From Progne subis subis (Eukaryota > Chordata > Aves > Passeriformes > Hirundinidae): a stretch of 64,000 nucleotides of DNA. Every line of letters starts with the position of its first letter. Positions within the stretch are counted from its first letter, which is position 1. Location: contig JAKJHU010000030.1 of the NCBI GenBank assembly GCA_022316685.1, positions 18,002,893 to 18,066,892 on the forward strand, given 5' to 3'. The notes below the pieces were generated by a model that did no database searches, had not been told where the DNA came from, and saw only the letters and a program-made list of their open reading frames with translations. Positions 39,621 through 50,660 of this stretch are shown piece after piece. Made by a program: the position numbers and the translations under genes.

Positions 39621-42600
39621 ACAGTTCCTTGTAGCCACAACTGAATTCCACTCTTTCATTACAGATTGTGATTTTTGATTATTTTCTCTGTGGTTCACAA
39701 AAAAAAGTGTTCAACACTTTTCTTTCCTTTCTCTTTTTTTTTATTTTTTTTTAAGCCTGCCAGATTGACAATGGAAACAAAAATGTGAATATTCACAGTC
39801 TTACTGAGCTGATGCCCATCAGTACTATCAGTCTGAAATCAAATTATAACTGAAATAAGAGACTGGTAAATAGGGGAGCCTTTGGGACTGGGATTTTCTG
39901 TTTTGTGTAGTACCTAGAGAACTGTCTCTCTGTGTCTCCTGAAAATATCCTTCCTTTGTGGAAGAAAAGGCCTTTGAACAGAGGAAACATACAAAAACAT
40001 TAGTCTGGGAGGTTACTGCTGTTAGTCTGTTCCTGTACAGTTGCTTGATAAAATCCAGCAGGTATTAATTATTTGTACATAAACTTTTGCTGATGGCCAG
40101 AAGTGAATGCTTGTTTAATCCCTTGGGTATCAGTTTCCTTTGCATATTTGATTTTCCTGGTTTAGCAGTTTCTTACTAAAGGAGGAAGGAAGTAATTGGG
40201 AATTTCCTGATGATGCAGAAGAGCATGTATGGGGTTTCACCATGGATCTTGAATTATTTCACAGCAAAGAGGAACTTGCTGCTTCTCTTTGGCAACAACT
40301 GTGGGCTTTGAGGGGGTCAGGTGCCTGATTCCCAGTTCAATTTCAAAAGAAGCTTTAAAAGTCAGACCAAGCCCATTAGAATAAGTGCAGATTACTCACA
40401 TTTTGGGGTACCAGACAGTTTGGCCTGTCCCTGTCCATGTAAACAACAGGGGCAATAAATTAATTTTCCTCAAGTCTGGTTTGTCTGCAATGGTAATTGG
40501 CAAATTATCTCCCTCTCACCATCTTGATCCATTGACATTTTTATCCCAATTTCTCTCATCAGCTTGAATTGAGGAACAAGCAACTGAGGGGTGTTTGGCT
40601 GCTACCAGGGCTAACACGCCACAGGCCTCAGAAAAGTCAGGGAAGGGACAGCCCTGTGTCCTTACACGCAACTGGGATGTGGCCAGGAAACCAATTGGGA
40701 CTGAAGAGACCAAAAATACACCTGCACACATTTAAAATCCATCAATAAGAGACAGAGTTCAAATTGTCCATGGAAAATAATGAACAGTCTTTTTCACATT
40801 CACTTTGAGAAGTTTCTCATGCATATCCTTCATACAGGTGTAAGTTTGTCAAGAGCAAAGTCCTCCTAATTCCCACTATTCCCAGGGGTAGCAGAGTAAT
40901 TCATTTCTTTCTAGCAGATTTTCATCCAGAAGATACCAATTAAATTTTGAAAAAGCTGTGTCAAGAACCTCATGGAGTTCCTCCTCTCTGCAGCTTCCTC
41001 TGGGATGTCAGAGCACTGGGAAATCTTGCTCTATGTTTCCAATGACCAAGCCACCAAATGCATGGGCTTCTATACCACGTTTTGGGATTAAAAATTGTCT
41101 GAAGGGAAGAAGACATGGAAACATTTCTAAGGCAAGAAATGAGACAAAATTCTCCTGTGCCTTTGGAAATGGCTCAACCTGAGCCTTTCAAGATTTTGCC
41201 ATGTTTTATTAATAAATGTAGACTTCAAAAGCTGTTATTTCTCTTCAGTAGTTTCTTATGCACTCTCCACTGTTCTCTTGTCATTCTCAAATGAATTTTT
41301 ACCTTTTGGGCATCTTGAGCAGAAGATTATTCCATTACTCCCAGGATGGCATCGCTCTTGCCCACGCCTGGCATATCACTTAGCAACACTGAAGAACATT
41401 TATTGCACATCCCGCTATTTATGTTTCATGTTTCATATGTTGACTTTCTCTCCTGTCTCCAAGTTTTTCTGTTGAAATTGCCTCATGTTAGAAGCTGTGT
41501 TACTAATGGCCAAACAAAAGTCCCCAAGTCCCCATCCTGTCCCTGAGAACTACAAGCAGGAAAATTATTTCACCTGATGCAGGAGCCAGTTTTTCCTGCT
41601 TGTTTTTATGGAAAGCTGCAGCACCTGTTTAATGTCAGATATATACTCATTGTTAAATAAATGCCATATTCGCAGGTACAAGAACTACAGCAAGGGTGCT
41701 CCCAACGTTTAAAGCTGATAATGCTTCACCTGAAGTGGTTTTTAACACAGTGAAGTATCCCATTCTGTACAAAGTCCTGTCTTCATTGCCCTCTTGGCAC
41801 ACTCCAAAATATCTCCTTTCCCTTGGGTGTCCCTCCATTTTTACTGGTACATCCACACTGGCATTCCTCACATGCATTTCTTTCAAGGAGGCCAGCTGGC
41901 TGGGAAAGAGTGAAAAAGATTGGTAAGAAGCTAGGGGTGACCAAAACCACCACCCCCACCCAGTAACTACGTTGTTTTATTTCGTATTTCTCCTCTTCCA
42001 ACTTTTCTGCATGAGAAAGCCCATTTTGGCACCAGAATGTGCTCTACTACAGCACAGCAGGTGCATAAGAATAATAAGGTGGAGGACTTTCTGTCCGAGG
42101 GGATTTATGTTCTCAATATATGACTCCATTTACAGTTGTCTAAAGAGGAGCTCAACACGTCAATATAGATCCAGAATAGAAATTTCACCCTTCTACTCCC
42201 AAATAAATGCATTTTGTGGAGAAGGGAGGGAGGTAATGCTCTTAAATATCTAGCTGAACTACTTCACAGTGAATTAAAATGTCTAGCAAAGAATAAAATG
42301 AATATTTATTAAATATAAAAAAGATTAAAACATAGGGGAAAATATTAATGATTGTTGGATGAAGTGAGATGAGCTGGATTCACAGAGATATGTGAAAACC
42401 TCTTTTTGGTCTCATTTGGTTTAGTTTCTCTCAGATTTCACTTTGGAATTTGCTGCTTGAGTGTGATTTTGCAGAACTATTTCTGGAAGCAGCTGAGCTA
42501 CATTCTGGGAACCAATCCCAGCAATTGAGCATGAAAAATAAACTATGACCATATACCTGATGCACTATTTCCATTTTCATCATGCATTTGACTGGAAGAA

Positions 42601-43321
42601 GAGGACAAAAAAAACCCTACAAAAAATTGTGCATGATTTTAAGCAAGCCATCTGTTGAATAAGTATACAAATTGGATACCGTAAAAACAAATCAATTTGA
42701 ATCTTGATGTAAGTAGACATTATTTCTCTATGAAGTCATAACCCATTTTTGGGTAGAACGACACACTTTGTAGGAGAAGAAATAAGGATATTACTTTAAA
42801 AAAAGGATGTTAATTGCAGTTGGGTATATAGAAATATTCAGATTTAAAATCATATAAATTACTCATATACAAAATTTGTTCATAGAAAAAATGTGACAGC
42901 TACTGCCATTACAAAACCAATGAAAGCACAACAGTGGCAAAAAAACCTATCATGAGCCTAAGGAAGCTCAATTTCCTACAGTGTTATGTTCTGTGAATCA
43001 AAGTATATGCACACAAGGTATTTAGGATTTTCTACAGGAACTGCAGTCAATTTTGTCCATGCTTCTTTCTAAGCTCTTAAAGCACCTCTAACTAAAATGG
43101 CCAGTAGCTTTGGTGATGTCTTGAAAGAGTCATTGGATTTGAAAGTTAACAGTGGATTGCTGAGAGAAAAATAAATGCAAGGGAGATATTTCTCTGTACG
43201 TAACTCTTCATTACTGAATACTTTAGGCCAGAAAACCTTCTCAACTAAAATCTATACTGACAGTATCCTACTCAAGATATGAAATAAATGGGGAGAAAAC
43301 AACATGGACTTATATTCACAC
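39621..43321. other. Unique DNA, no gene seen
   Basis: Only short open frames, many on overlapping strands. No repeat family, RNA gene or promoter could be supported. Confidence 0.5.
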
Positions 43322-43990
43322 CTACAGGTTGGGCAGAGAAGTGACCGAGAGCAGCCCTGTCGAGAAGGGCTTGGGGATGATGGTTGATGAAAAACTCGCC
43401 CTGAGCCAGCAGCGAGCACCTGCAGCCCAGAAAGCCAAATGAATCCTGGGCTACAACAAAAGGATTCTTTCCGTCTACTCTGTGCTTGTGAGACTCCACT
43501 GAGAGAGCTGCATCCAGTTCTGGAGCCCCCAACACAAAAAGGACATGAAACTGTTGGAGCAAGTCCAGAGGAGGCCACAAAGTTGGTAAGAGGAGCACTG
43601 GAGCACTTCCCTTATGAAGACAGACTGAGAAAGCTGGGGCTGTTGAGCCTGAAGAAGAGAAGGTTGTATGGAGATCTCATAGCAGTACCTGAAGGGACCC
43701 ATAGGGAAGCCAGAGGAGCACTCCTCATCAGGAACTGTGGTGACAAGACAAACTGTGGGGTCAAAATGAAAGAGGAAATTTCAGTTAGATATTAAGAATA
43801 AAAATATTTACTGTGAGGAAGATGAGACACCGGAACATGTTGCCCACAGAAATTGTGTCCCATCCCTGGAAGCATTCAAGGCCAGTGTGGATGGGGCTGT
43901 GAGCCACCCAGTCTAGAGGGACGTGTCTCTGCCCATGGCAGCAGGGTTAGAACCTTGAAAGTGCAGGCTTTAAAATTCCTTGAGGTCAGT
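43322..43990 (+). mobile_element. CR1 LINE fragment covering the end of ORF2 and the 3' UTR
   Basis: The longest CR1 piece here. The left part would encode the reverse transcriptase C-terminal end, but with frame breaks; the pattern around 43330-43470 is typical of that region. It continues with blocks such as TGGAGCAAGTCCAGAGGAGG, AAGCTGGGGCTGTTGAGCCT, GAAGAGAAGGTTGTATGGAG, GGAACATGTTGCCCACAG and GGAAGCATTCAAGGCCAGTG. The open frame 43439-43795 is CR1-derived and not a host gene. The element is truncated at its 5' end. Confidence 0.9.
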
Positions 43991-46900
43991 TAATGTCACT
44001 GTTTTTCTTTCTGTCAGTGTGTGCAGGTAGGAATGAGTGAACCACAGGGATGATGGTGTTCAAAATCCATTCACCAGGGGAAAAGTGGCAAGTCAATCAC
44101 TCTCATGTGAAGATGAGGGGTGAGGATCAACCCCAAGTTCTGCAAAACAGGCTTGGAAGAAAGGGCAGACTCCTTGTTTATAGCAGTGGCTGCATGAGTG
44201 ATGGCTCTGTTTCAGTACCTGCTGGTGGGATGTGGGGGTCCAAGTGGTGTTTGAGCAGCACTGTCTCCAGTGTGAGGTATTTCTTCTTGAGTAATGGAGT
44301 GCATCCAACAGCTCCCCTCTGAGATAGGGCTGCCTTAAGACTCATGGCAAAGCCTTAAGAGAGCCTCAGGATGGGTAATCCATATACTGAAATATTCTGT
44401 TCAGCAGATTGTGTAGTATCCTGCCCAAGCACAAGAGGAGATAACCTGATTGCTCAAACATTACTACCTCCTTTGGAAACCACAGCCTCTGCTCTCAGTT
44501 GTGCTTTGATGTGTGAGTATCTGTCTTGAAATCCCAGTCATTCCCACCACACAGGAAACAAAGGTATGTTCTGGCTTTTTTGCTTCAACAGCTGAGCCAG
44601 AAGTCCCACCATAGCCACGAAGGTCATAAAAACTGCACACTGATCATGAAGAAACAGCCACACACCAGTTGTGACCAGAGGCAGTTCTCACCAGGAAAAG
44701 ATGGTAAGAACAGTATATATTCCAAATTCATGGTGCAAGCACAGTGAGCCTGGAAAGCTCAGCCCTCATCTGCCCACTGCCATCACACCACCTTTAAGAG
44801 CCACAGCTTCTCAAGACCAAAGGCATTCAAAGAGATAATCCATAATACTCAAATTTCACATACAGCCTGGGCTGCTGGAGACTACCCCTGATGGCAAAAG
44901 CCATATGCAAGCTATCAGTAAAGTGAGGGTGCAAGGGCTGTAAGTCAAGTGGGGGTCACTGATGGTCAGAAAATGCAAATCAAGGTGACACAAGACTCCA
45001 GGAAACCACCTGCTCCTTCAGAACTCCCAGCCAAGTATTTTAAAGCAGTTGATAAATACTTGCTGGTGCAGAATGTTCTTTCCTTCAGAAGACAGCTGAA
45101 ATTGTAGATTGTTTTTAAGAAAGACTCATGGGCTCTTTTTTTTTTTTCAGGAGAATTCCAAATACCTGCTGACACCCTCAGGCAGAAAAGCATCTTTTAT
45201 TTCAGTTTAAAAAGCATATGCTCCTCTCTCTCTCTCTCTCTCTAAAAAAAAACCCAAAACAAAAAACCTTTCCTCCAAAGCAATTGAGGAGGGGCTGTTT
45301 GCTAATTTTACTCAATTCAGCTGCAAAAAATATCCAAAAATAACTTATCTGCAATATCTAGTAGTCAGATAACAGGCCACAGCTCCAGTGCTGAGCAACA
45401 TATAACAGAAATCTAAAATATGCTTTATTTGCTTCTTTGCACTTGGTTCTCTAGAGTTTTGTAACTCTATAAAACTTCTCCTTTTACTAGACAGTAAATA
45501 TTCTCAGTGTGAGAGCTCAGGAGGCCTGGGGCAGGCTTGGGGAACTGCTGAAAGTCAAGCAGCAGATGCTGCCTTCTCCATGAGTAAGAGAAAACCAAGA
45601 GACCACGAGGCAGAATGGTTCCATGTTCAGACAGTAGGAACAGGGCTGCTCTGTTCCTGTCATGCTGGTCCTGGCCCTGGGCACCACAATAGTCTGACCA
45701 CATCATGCTGATGTCACCCACAGTCCCAACCTCAGCCTCTTGCTCCTTATATTGTTCTTTCTGAAGTGACATCTATGTGTGATTAGGTAGGAATTTATAT
45801 ACACATTTAAAAATAAGTATCTTCACCTTCAAAATTTAAAAGGAAAAAATGGGAGGTGAAAAGGAAAAAGCTATTTATTCCAGTCTCATTATCTTAAATT
45901 GGTTTACCTCTCCTTCGTGAGAAATTTTGTGTTTCTGAGGCTTGTTTGAACCTTCAGCGTCCTCATTTCCATGTTCTTCACTGCTGAAAGGAAAGAATAG
46001 GGACAGTGCTCAGTTCTCTTACAGATTTGCCATGCCATGCTGTTTTCTGGTGGAGGTGATTTTCCAGATAAGGAAACTATCTGTACACCAAAAAGTGTTC
46101 AGTTTTGCTGGGATCCTGTGTTCAGCAGGAATTAATTCAGTCATCCAGATGTAGTGGAACTGGGGTCATCTCCTCTCACTTCACCAACACAAGACTATCT
46201 GAAAAGGTATTTTTTACAAATGACTAAAAAACACAGAGTATCATTTTTTTCCATCTCTGTTTAACATTTATCTCTTAACACTTGCTCTGGCCTGGAATTT
46301 TCCTCCAAGGATAGCATCTTGCTCCAAGGAGTAAACTCGAAGTTGTCATTTGCAAGTGTCTCCCATTGACTTGTGAATGACATAAAAAATGCAGGCTCTA
46401 ACAATGAAGGTCACACCAGAGGTGATAAGATGATAAGAAGATTGTTACAAGACAGCAGAAGAAAGATTTTCTTTTTCCTTGGAAGAGGAGTGATTCATTA
46501 GAAGTCAAGAAAAATTGAGATGTGAGCAGAGGAAATATAAGAAAGGCTTTTTGCAATGGATTGAAATCACTCCAGGCCAGACAGTGCCAGCCAGAAGGAA
46601 ATTTCAGGACAGAAATGACAAACATAAAGAGTATAAATGCATTTCTACAGATTGAAAACTTGACCTTCACATCTCCTCCTTCAGGTTTCCAAAGATTCTT
46701 TGGGGGGTTTTGTTGCTTATGGAGGGTTTTTTCAAACTGATAACTAGATTTGAACTGTTATCCTTTCATAACTGGTCTTTTTTCTTGCCCTTCCCCATCT
46801 GTAAGGAACGGCCCTGGAAGTCATCACAGTCATCAGTACTCAGTCTCAGAATCTTGACCTCGTACATCAGGGAAGAGGAAAACAACATAAAACAGAGGAT

Positions 46901-47223
46901 GAAATCTCAGACACCTGGATAATATTTTAGAGGGCTGATGTGACCTTCTCAATGAAGATATCCACCCAGAGATAGCTCACAGCACTTCCTCATGGGAAGA
47001 GGTGTTTTTAGACAAGAGGTGTCCTGAACTAACTCAGTTGCCAGAAGTGGTGTAGTTGTTACCTGTTATGAGTCATGGGATAGATCTATACTAAATGCAT
47101 GAGTGTTGGGGGTCAGATTTGCTTCTTTATTACTTAAAGAATTTTTCCCATAAGTTGCTAGGAAACTTACTACTGGGTACTTATAGGTACTCAAGCAGAA
47201 CAAAGTGGCCAAAGGAGAGGAGT
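43991..47223. other. Unique DNA, no gene seen
   Basis: Contains a CT dinucleotide run (45224-45243). Frames such as 45467-45772 (minus) lack recognisable domains. Confidence 0.5.
45224..45243. repeat. (CT)n microsatellite
   Basis: Ten CT units, followed directly by an A-run. Confidence 0.9.
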
Positions 47224-47957
47224 TGTAGCACCCGGCTATGTTTTGGGTCTGTGGGCGTTTCTCTCAGAGGGGGAGATAAAGCCAGTTTTGGGGCAGGTAA
47301 AGGACAGGGCTGGGGGCAGCTTCTCTCTCTTGGTCTCAGCATCAGAGAGAGGAGGGCCAGGCTGCTGCTTGCTGCTGGAGGAGTTTGCTGTCACCACCAA
47401 GTCCAGTCCTGAGAAAAATCTACTATCATCTGCTCGTGTGTCCTGGAACTCTGAGCTCACCTCCTCCTGCCCTGCTGGGCCATCCCTGTCCCACTGCCGC
47501 CACTTCTTCAGCACTGCTTCGAGGCTTTTTGCTACTCTGTGACCCCACACTGCCCTGCCCGGCCAGGACATCCCTGCCAGGACATCCCTGCCAGAACACC
47601 CCTGCCATTCCAGCTACCACTGCTGAGCTTCTGATAAATCTCATCCCCCAGCCCGGGAATTTCCATCGTTCCAGCATGGTGTTCTCAGGGTCCCAAGGGA
47701 TCAGACTGCCCCAGGCTTTGTGAGGCAAAGCCCCTCGAGGTTCCTGGTTCTGATTATTATCAATGCTGTGGTTGTTGTTGTTTGTTTGCCTTGTTATACA
47801 TACTAGTAAAGAACTGTTATTCCTATCCCCATACATCTGCCTGAAAGCCCCTTTAATCATCTAAATTATAATAATTTGGAGAGAGAGGATTGGAATTCCC
47901 CATTTTGAGGGAGGCCCTGCCCCTGCCTAGCAGATACCTGTCTTTCAAACTAAGACA
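47224..47957 (+). mobile_element. LTR-like element, 734 bp
   Basis: A GC-richer block starts TGTAGCACCCGG and ends TTTCAAACTAAGACA. Its 3' third reads like the R/U5 part of known songbird ERV LTRs: AGTAAAG, a pyrimidine-rich stretch, a TATAATAATTTGGAGAG segment, then CCCCATTTTGAGGGAGG. It contains 14-bp near-tandem repeats of GCCAGGACATCCCT around 47562-47606. No clear target duplication abuts these ends. GAGT occurs just left and, two bases off, on the right, so the right end may be misplaced by 2 bp. Family assignment is from recall of the pattern only. Open frames on both strands here are compositional. Confidence 0.65.
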
Positions 47958-49144
47958 ATGAGTCAGGACCCTTCTACCATACTGAGATTTGCATCAAATC
48001 CTTTTTCAGTACCGCAGGTAAAGCAATGATTGAGATTCCATCTGAACAAAAGTAAGAAACAATACACAAAGTAAAACACCCAAATGTGTGAATGGGAAAA
48101 GGAGTATGACTGGGAGGACCAGGGTCATTAACTGTCTGCATGAAGTCCAAATGCAATTTCTCTATTGGCAGTGAAGCATTCAAAGTCAGACAGGATGACA
48201 ATTATGTTCCTGCAGCTCTCACTGAAGTGAGACATTCAACTGCATGAACAGACAGAGCTGATAGCAACTACTGGATGAAGAAACATGATTGAAACATTAG
48301 GACTGAGACATAATTAGAAGTATCAGTTTGTATTGGTCTGAAGAAAAATGCAGTGGTATACAACTCTGCCTATTATTCTGCAGTCAGTAGAAAAATAGAG
48401 GATCAGCAGGAAAAGAAAAATATGGGACCATTGTAAGGGGAAACCCTTAGGAATGATATAGCAGTGCAAAGAATTGCTTGGCAAGGTCTAAGAAATAAAT
48501 GTACTAAAAAACAGTAGTAGGTTTGTCTGAAGGGTTCATTTACACAGTTACTTTTAAAAACTTGTGCCTCTTTTAGCCAAATCTGACTCTCCTTAGATCA
48601 AGATGGAAGTGAGGGGGCAGGGAAGAAAAGGAAAGAATCTAGCAGAGAGAGAGAAAAGAAAGTATAAAACCAAAGCTGTAAAGTCAAACCAAAATCCAAA
48701 ATCCAGGCTGAAAGGTTAATGACTGCAAATAGCACAACTGGGGTGCTGCATATTGAAAATTAGCAATCGTGTTGAACAAGGGAGTAATCAAGAAAGGATG
48801 GAAAAGAAACACACTGGGCCATGGTAAAGGCACGATTAAACTTCCTTGATGTAAGTCCAATGCTTTTTCATGGAGATACATCCAGTGCAAATGAGGTTCA
48901 TAACTGGAAAATATGATTTGCCACCTCTCTCTTTCCCTACTGAAAACATTTCTGCTGTTTTCTTTTTTGTATAATCAACTCTTTGTACAAATATTTCTAG
49001 TTTTGTATAGCCAGATTTAATCCATTAACTTCCCTCCAAGGGCTCTCAAAGCCCAAGGTGAAATCAGCAATGCTGTACAAAGTGCCATTCCTCATTACCA
49101 CAGCTCAAGGGTCTGGGTGTCAGTGGACACAGGACCAAGAAGTG
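47958..49144. other. Spacer between two LTR elements, no gene seen
   Basis: About 1.2 kb of AT-rich unique sequence separates the 734-bp LTR-like element from the nested retrovirus. No internal retroviral sequence is recognisable, so the two are separate insertions. Confidence 0.5.
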
Positions 49145-49150
49145 CTCCCA
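49145..49150. repeat. Target-site duplication CTCCCA of solo LTR B, left copy
   Basis: Matches 52689-52694 exactly and abuts the LTR's terminal TG/CA. Confidence 0.85.
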
Positions 49151-49400
49151 TGTCACTAGAGGACACAAAAAATACTCGCAGAATCTGACTCCACAAAGAT
49201 GAAGGCTGAAGAAAAGAAGAATTTTATTGTTTACAAAGATCTCACTTATATAGATTCTGAACAATGACCAGGGATTGGAGAGCAAGGTTACCACCTCTCC
49301 ATCCCACTGCCCAGACCAGAAGTCAATCAACTGACTCTCATCAGAGAGGAATGTGGAAAACACCAATTGTTTACAGTACAAACCGTGAGAACTCAGCTAC
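49151..49400 (-). mobile_element. Older solo LTR (copy B), 3' part, interrupted by the provirus
   Basis: Read on the minus strand, this and 52641-52688 join across the provirus into one 293-bp LTR starting TGTTGCC and ending GTGACA. It aligns with the copy at 18807-19096: over a gap-free 95-bp stretch (49263-49357 against 18892-18986) I count 83 identical positions. Promoter features on the minus strand are a CCAAT box (49274-49278), a TATA-like CTATATAAG around 49246-49254, and AATAAA (49223-49228). Six bases, CTCCCA, flank the whole nest at 49145-49150 and 52689-52694. Six-base duplications fit alpha- or betaretrovirus-like elements. Confidence 0.9.
49396..49400. repeat. Target-site duplication GCTAC, left copy
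   Basis: GCTAC lies immediately outside the left LTR and again at 52641-52645 immediately outside the right LTR. Five bases fit a TG...CA LTR exactly. The two bases before the left copy happen to be CA, like the LTR end, but the sixth base outward does not match, so five is the best reading. Confidence 0.85.
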
Positions 49401-49693
49401 TGCTGCCTCCGCTGAGGCGTAGCGACCTGGTTCGGGAACGACACGGCAGCCACAGCCAGGCTGCTCGGACCACCAGCTCACAGACACCAGTGTGGTGGAC
49501 GGCTAATGGCGTTTATTAACTGATTACATGGAGTTATAAAACCTCTGTTTGCTACATCACATCCGTCTGCTTACGTTACAAGTTAGGTGTTGCTTACCTT
49601 ATCAAGGACACTAACCAACTAAGTGTTGAGGGAGGGGTTCTGTCTGCCCGTACAACGCGATATCTTCCGACCGCCTGTCCCTAATCTCCCACA
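49401..49693 (-). repeat. 3' LTR of the provirus
   Basis: This is the identical 293-bp partner of the right-hand LTR. It lies directly after a purine-rich tract on the minus strand, the position of the plus-strand primer, which marks it as the 3' LTR. The poly(A) signal AATAAA is the complement of 49512-49517 and the TATA-like motif the complement of 49534-49541. The plus-strand sequence starts TGCTGCC and ends CCCACA. Confidence 0.95.
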
Positions 49694-49708
49694 TTTCCCC
49701 CCCCTCCC
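49694..49708 (-). other. Polypurine tract
   Basis: On the minus strand GGGAGGGGGGGGAAA abuts the first base of the 3' LTR. This is where plus-strand DNA synthesis is primed in retroviruses, and it independently fixes the element's orientation. Confidence 0.9.
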
Positions 49709-49728
49709 ATGACTAAGTAAAAAAGTAT

Positions 49729-49779
49729 AAAAGTATAAATGTTATAAAAGTATAAATGTTATAAAAATATAAATGTCAT
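49729..49779. repeat. AT-rich 17-bp tandem repeat between env and polypurine tract
   Basis: The plus strand carries AAAAGTATAAATGTTAT twice exactly and a third copy with two changes, with partial units on either side. It lies in the 127-bp noncoding gap between the env stop and the polypurine tract. Confidence 0.8.
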
Positions 49780-49835
49780 AAAAATGCAAAAGCTGTTAAA
49801 GTTAGTATAATAGGATACAAAAGTGGTATAAAATG

Positions 49836-50576
49836 TTAGTAACAAGTGCACTTCATGGTTAATTGCAGGCGTTCGACAAATAGGACGTTAACTTTTTCTA
49901 AACGACTTCTAACAAACGACACTAACTTGTTTAAAATGCAAGGCCCAAAAATCAATACCAAGAGTATTATGGTGAGAGGGCCTATTAGGGTGGAAACAAG
50001 GGTGGCCAGCCACGGGGACTGATTGAACCATGACTCGAACCATCCTTGTTGGGCCTCTCTCTCTCTCTTTCTCTGGGCTAGTCTTTCTCTCAGTTCAGCC
50101 ATGGAGTCTCGCACGACTCCAGTATGGTCTGCATAAAAACAGCATTCCTCTCTCAAGGCGGCACACAGGCCTCCTTGCTGCATGAGCAAGAGGTCCAGTC
50201 CTCGCCTGTTCTGCAGGACGACTTCTGAAAGCGAGGAGATAGATCTTTCCAGAGAGGAGATGGATTTTTCAATTCTCAGTAAGTCTTCGTCAATTGTCAT
50301 TTGCAGCTGAGAAAGTCTTTGATGTTGGGTCACGAGAGCTGAAACACCTGTGGCTGTACCGGCAGCTCCTAGGCCAAGGAGCATTGCAATGGTTATACCT
50401 GTTACTACTTCTCTTTTGTGGAGCTGGATGGTTTCTTCTAAAAAGCGATACATTTCTTCTTCTTGGTGATACAGGACTCTAGGAACAATCAGAACTTGGA
50501 CACAAAAGTCAGCAAGGTTATTGAATTTGCTAAGGTACACACAGGGGGTTATTCCAATTTGTTGACAGACCCACAT
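49836..50576 (-). CDS. env: Env remnant: transmembrane (fusion) subunit with a short surface-subunit tail
   Basis: A 246-residue frame from ATG 50576; the same frame is open upstream to a stop at 50628-50630. Residues 1-55 look like the C-terminal end of the surface subunit and finish in a basic LHKR, a plausible cleavage site. Residues 57-81 are a Gly/Ala-rich hydrophobic fusion-peptide-like stretch. A heptad-type helix covers about 85-135 and leads into a region resembling the retroviral immunosuppressive peptide. A CX6CC motif follows (Cys138, Cys145, Cys146), then a charged helix, a Trp-rich membrane-proximal segment (179-189), a membrane span at about 189-211 and a short tail. No signal peptide and almost no receptor-binding subunit remain, so it is a fragment of env, although uninterrupted. 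How it would be translated from the deleted transcript is unclear. Confidence 0.87.
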   Translation of the reverse strand: MWVCQQIGITPCVYLSKFNNLADFCVQVLIVPRVLYHQEEEMYRFLEETIQLHKREVVTGITIAMLLGLGAAGTATGVSALVTQHQRLSQLQMTIDEDLLRIEKSISSLERSISSLSEVVLQNRRGLDLLLMQQGGLCAALREECCFYADHTGVVRDSMAELRERLAQRKREREAQQGWFESWFNQSPWLATLVSTLIGPLTIILLVLIFGPCILNKLVSFVRSRLEKVNVLFVERLQLTMKCTCY

Positions 50577-50599
50577 TCCTGATAGGAACGGAACTGCCC

Positions 50600-50660
50600 A
50601 CTTATCAGTCTTTTCACTAGGTTGGCATCACCTCGTGGGCCCGTAGGCCCTCGGCTTGTG
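50600..50660 (-). other. Gag-env deletion junction
   Basis: The capsid-like reading frame ends at a TAG (50617-50619), while the env frame is open only from about 50627 downward. Several kilobases expected between these parts in a full retrovirus (rest of gag, pro, pol, most of env) are missing. The exact breakpoint cannot be fixed without an intact relative, because both frames are short of recognisable residues here. The two frames differ, so no Gag-Env fusion protein is encoded. Confidence 0.75.

Noticed and set aside
43252..43795. Open frames of about 108-118 codons on both strands
   Set aside because: The sequence is a CR1 LINE fragment, not a host gene.
47236..47860. Several open frames of 99-144 codons on both strands
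   Set aside because: They lie inside the GC-rich LTR-like element and overlap each other on opposite strands; compositional.
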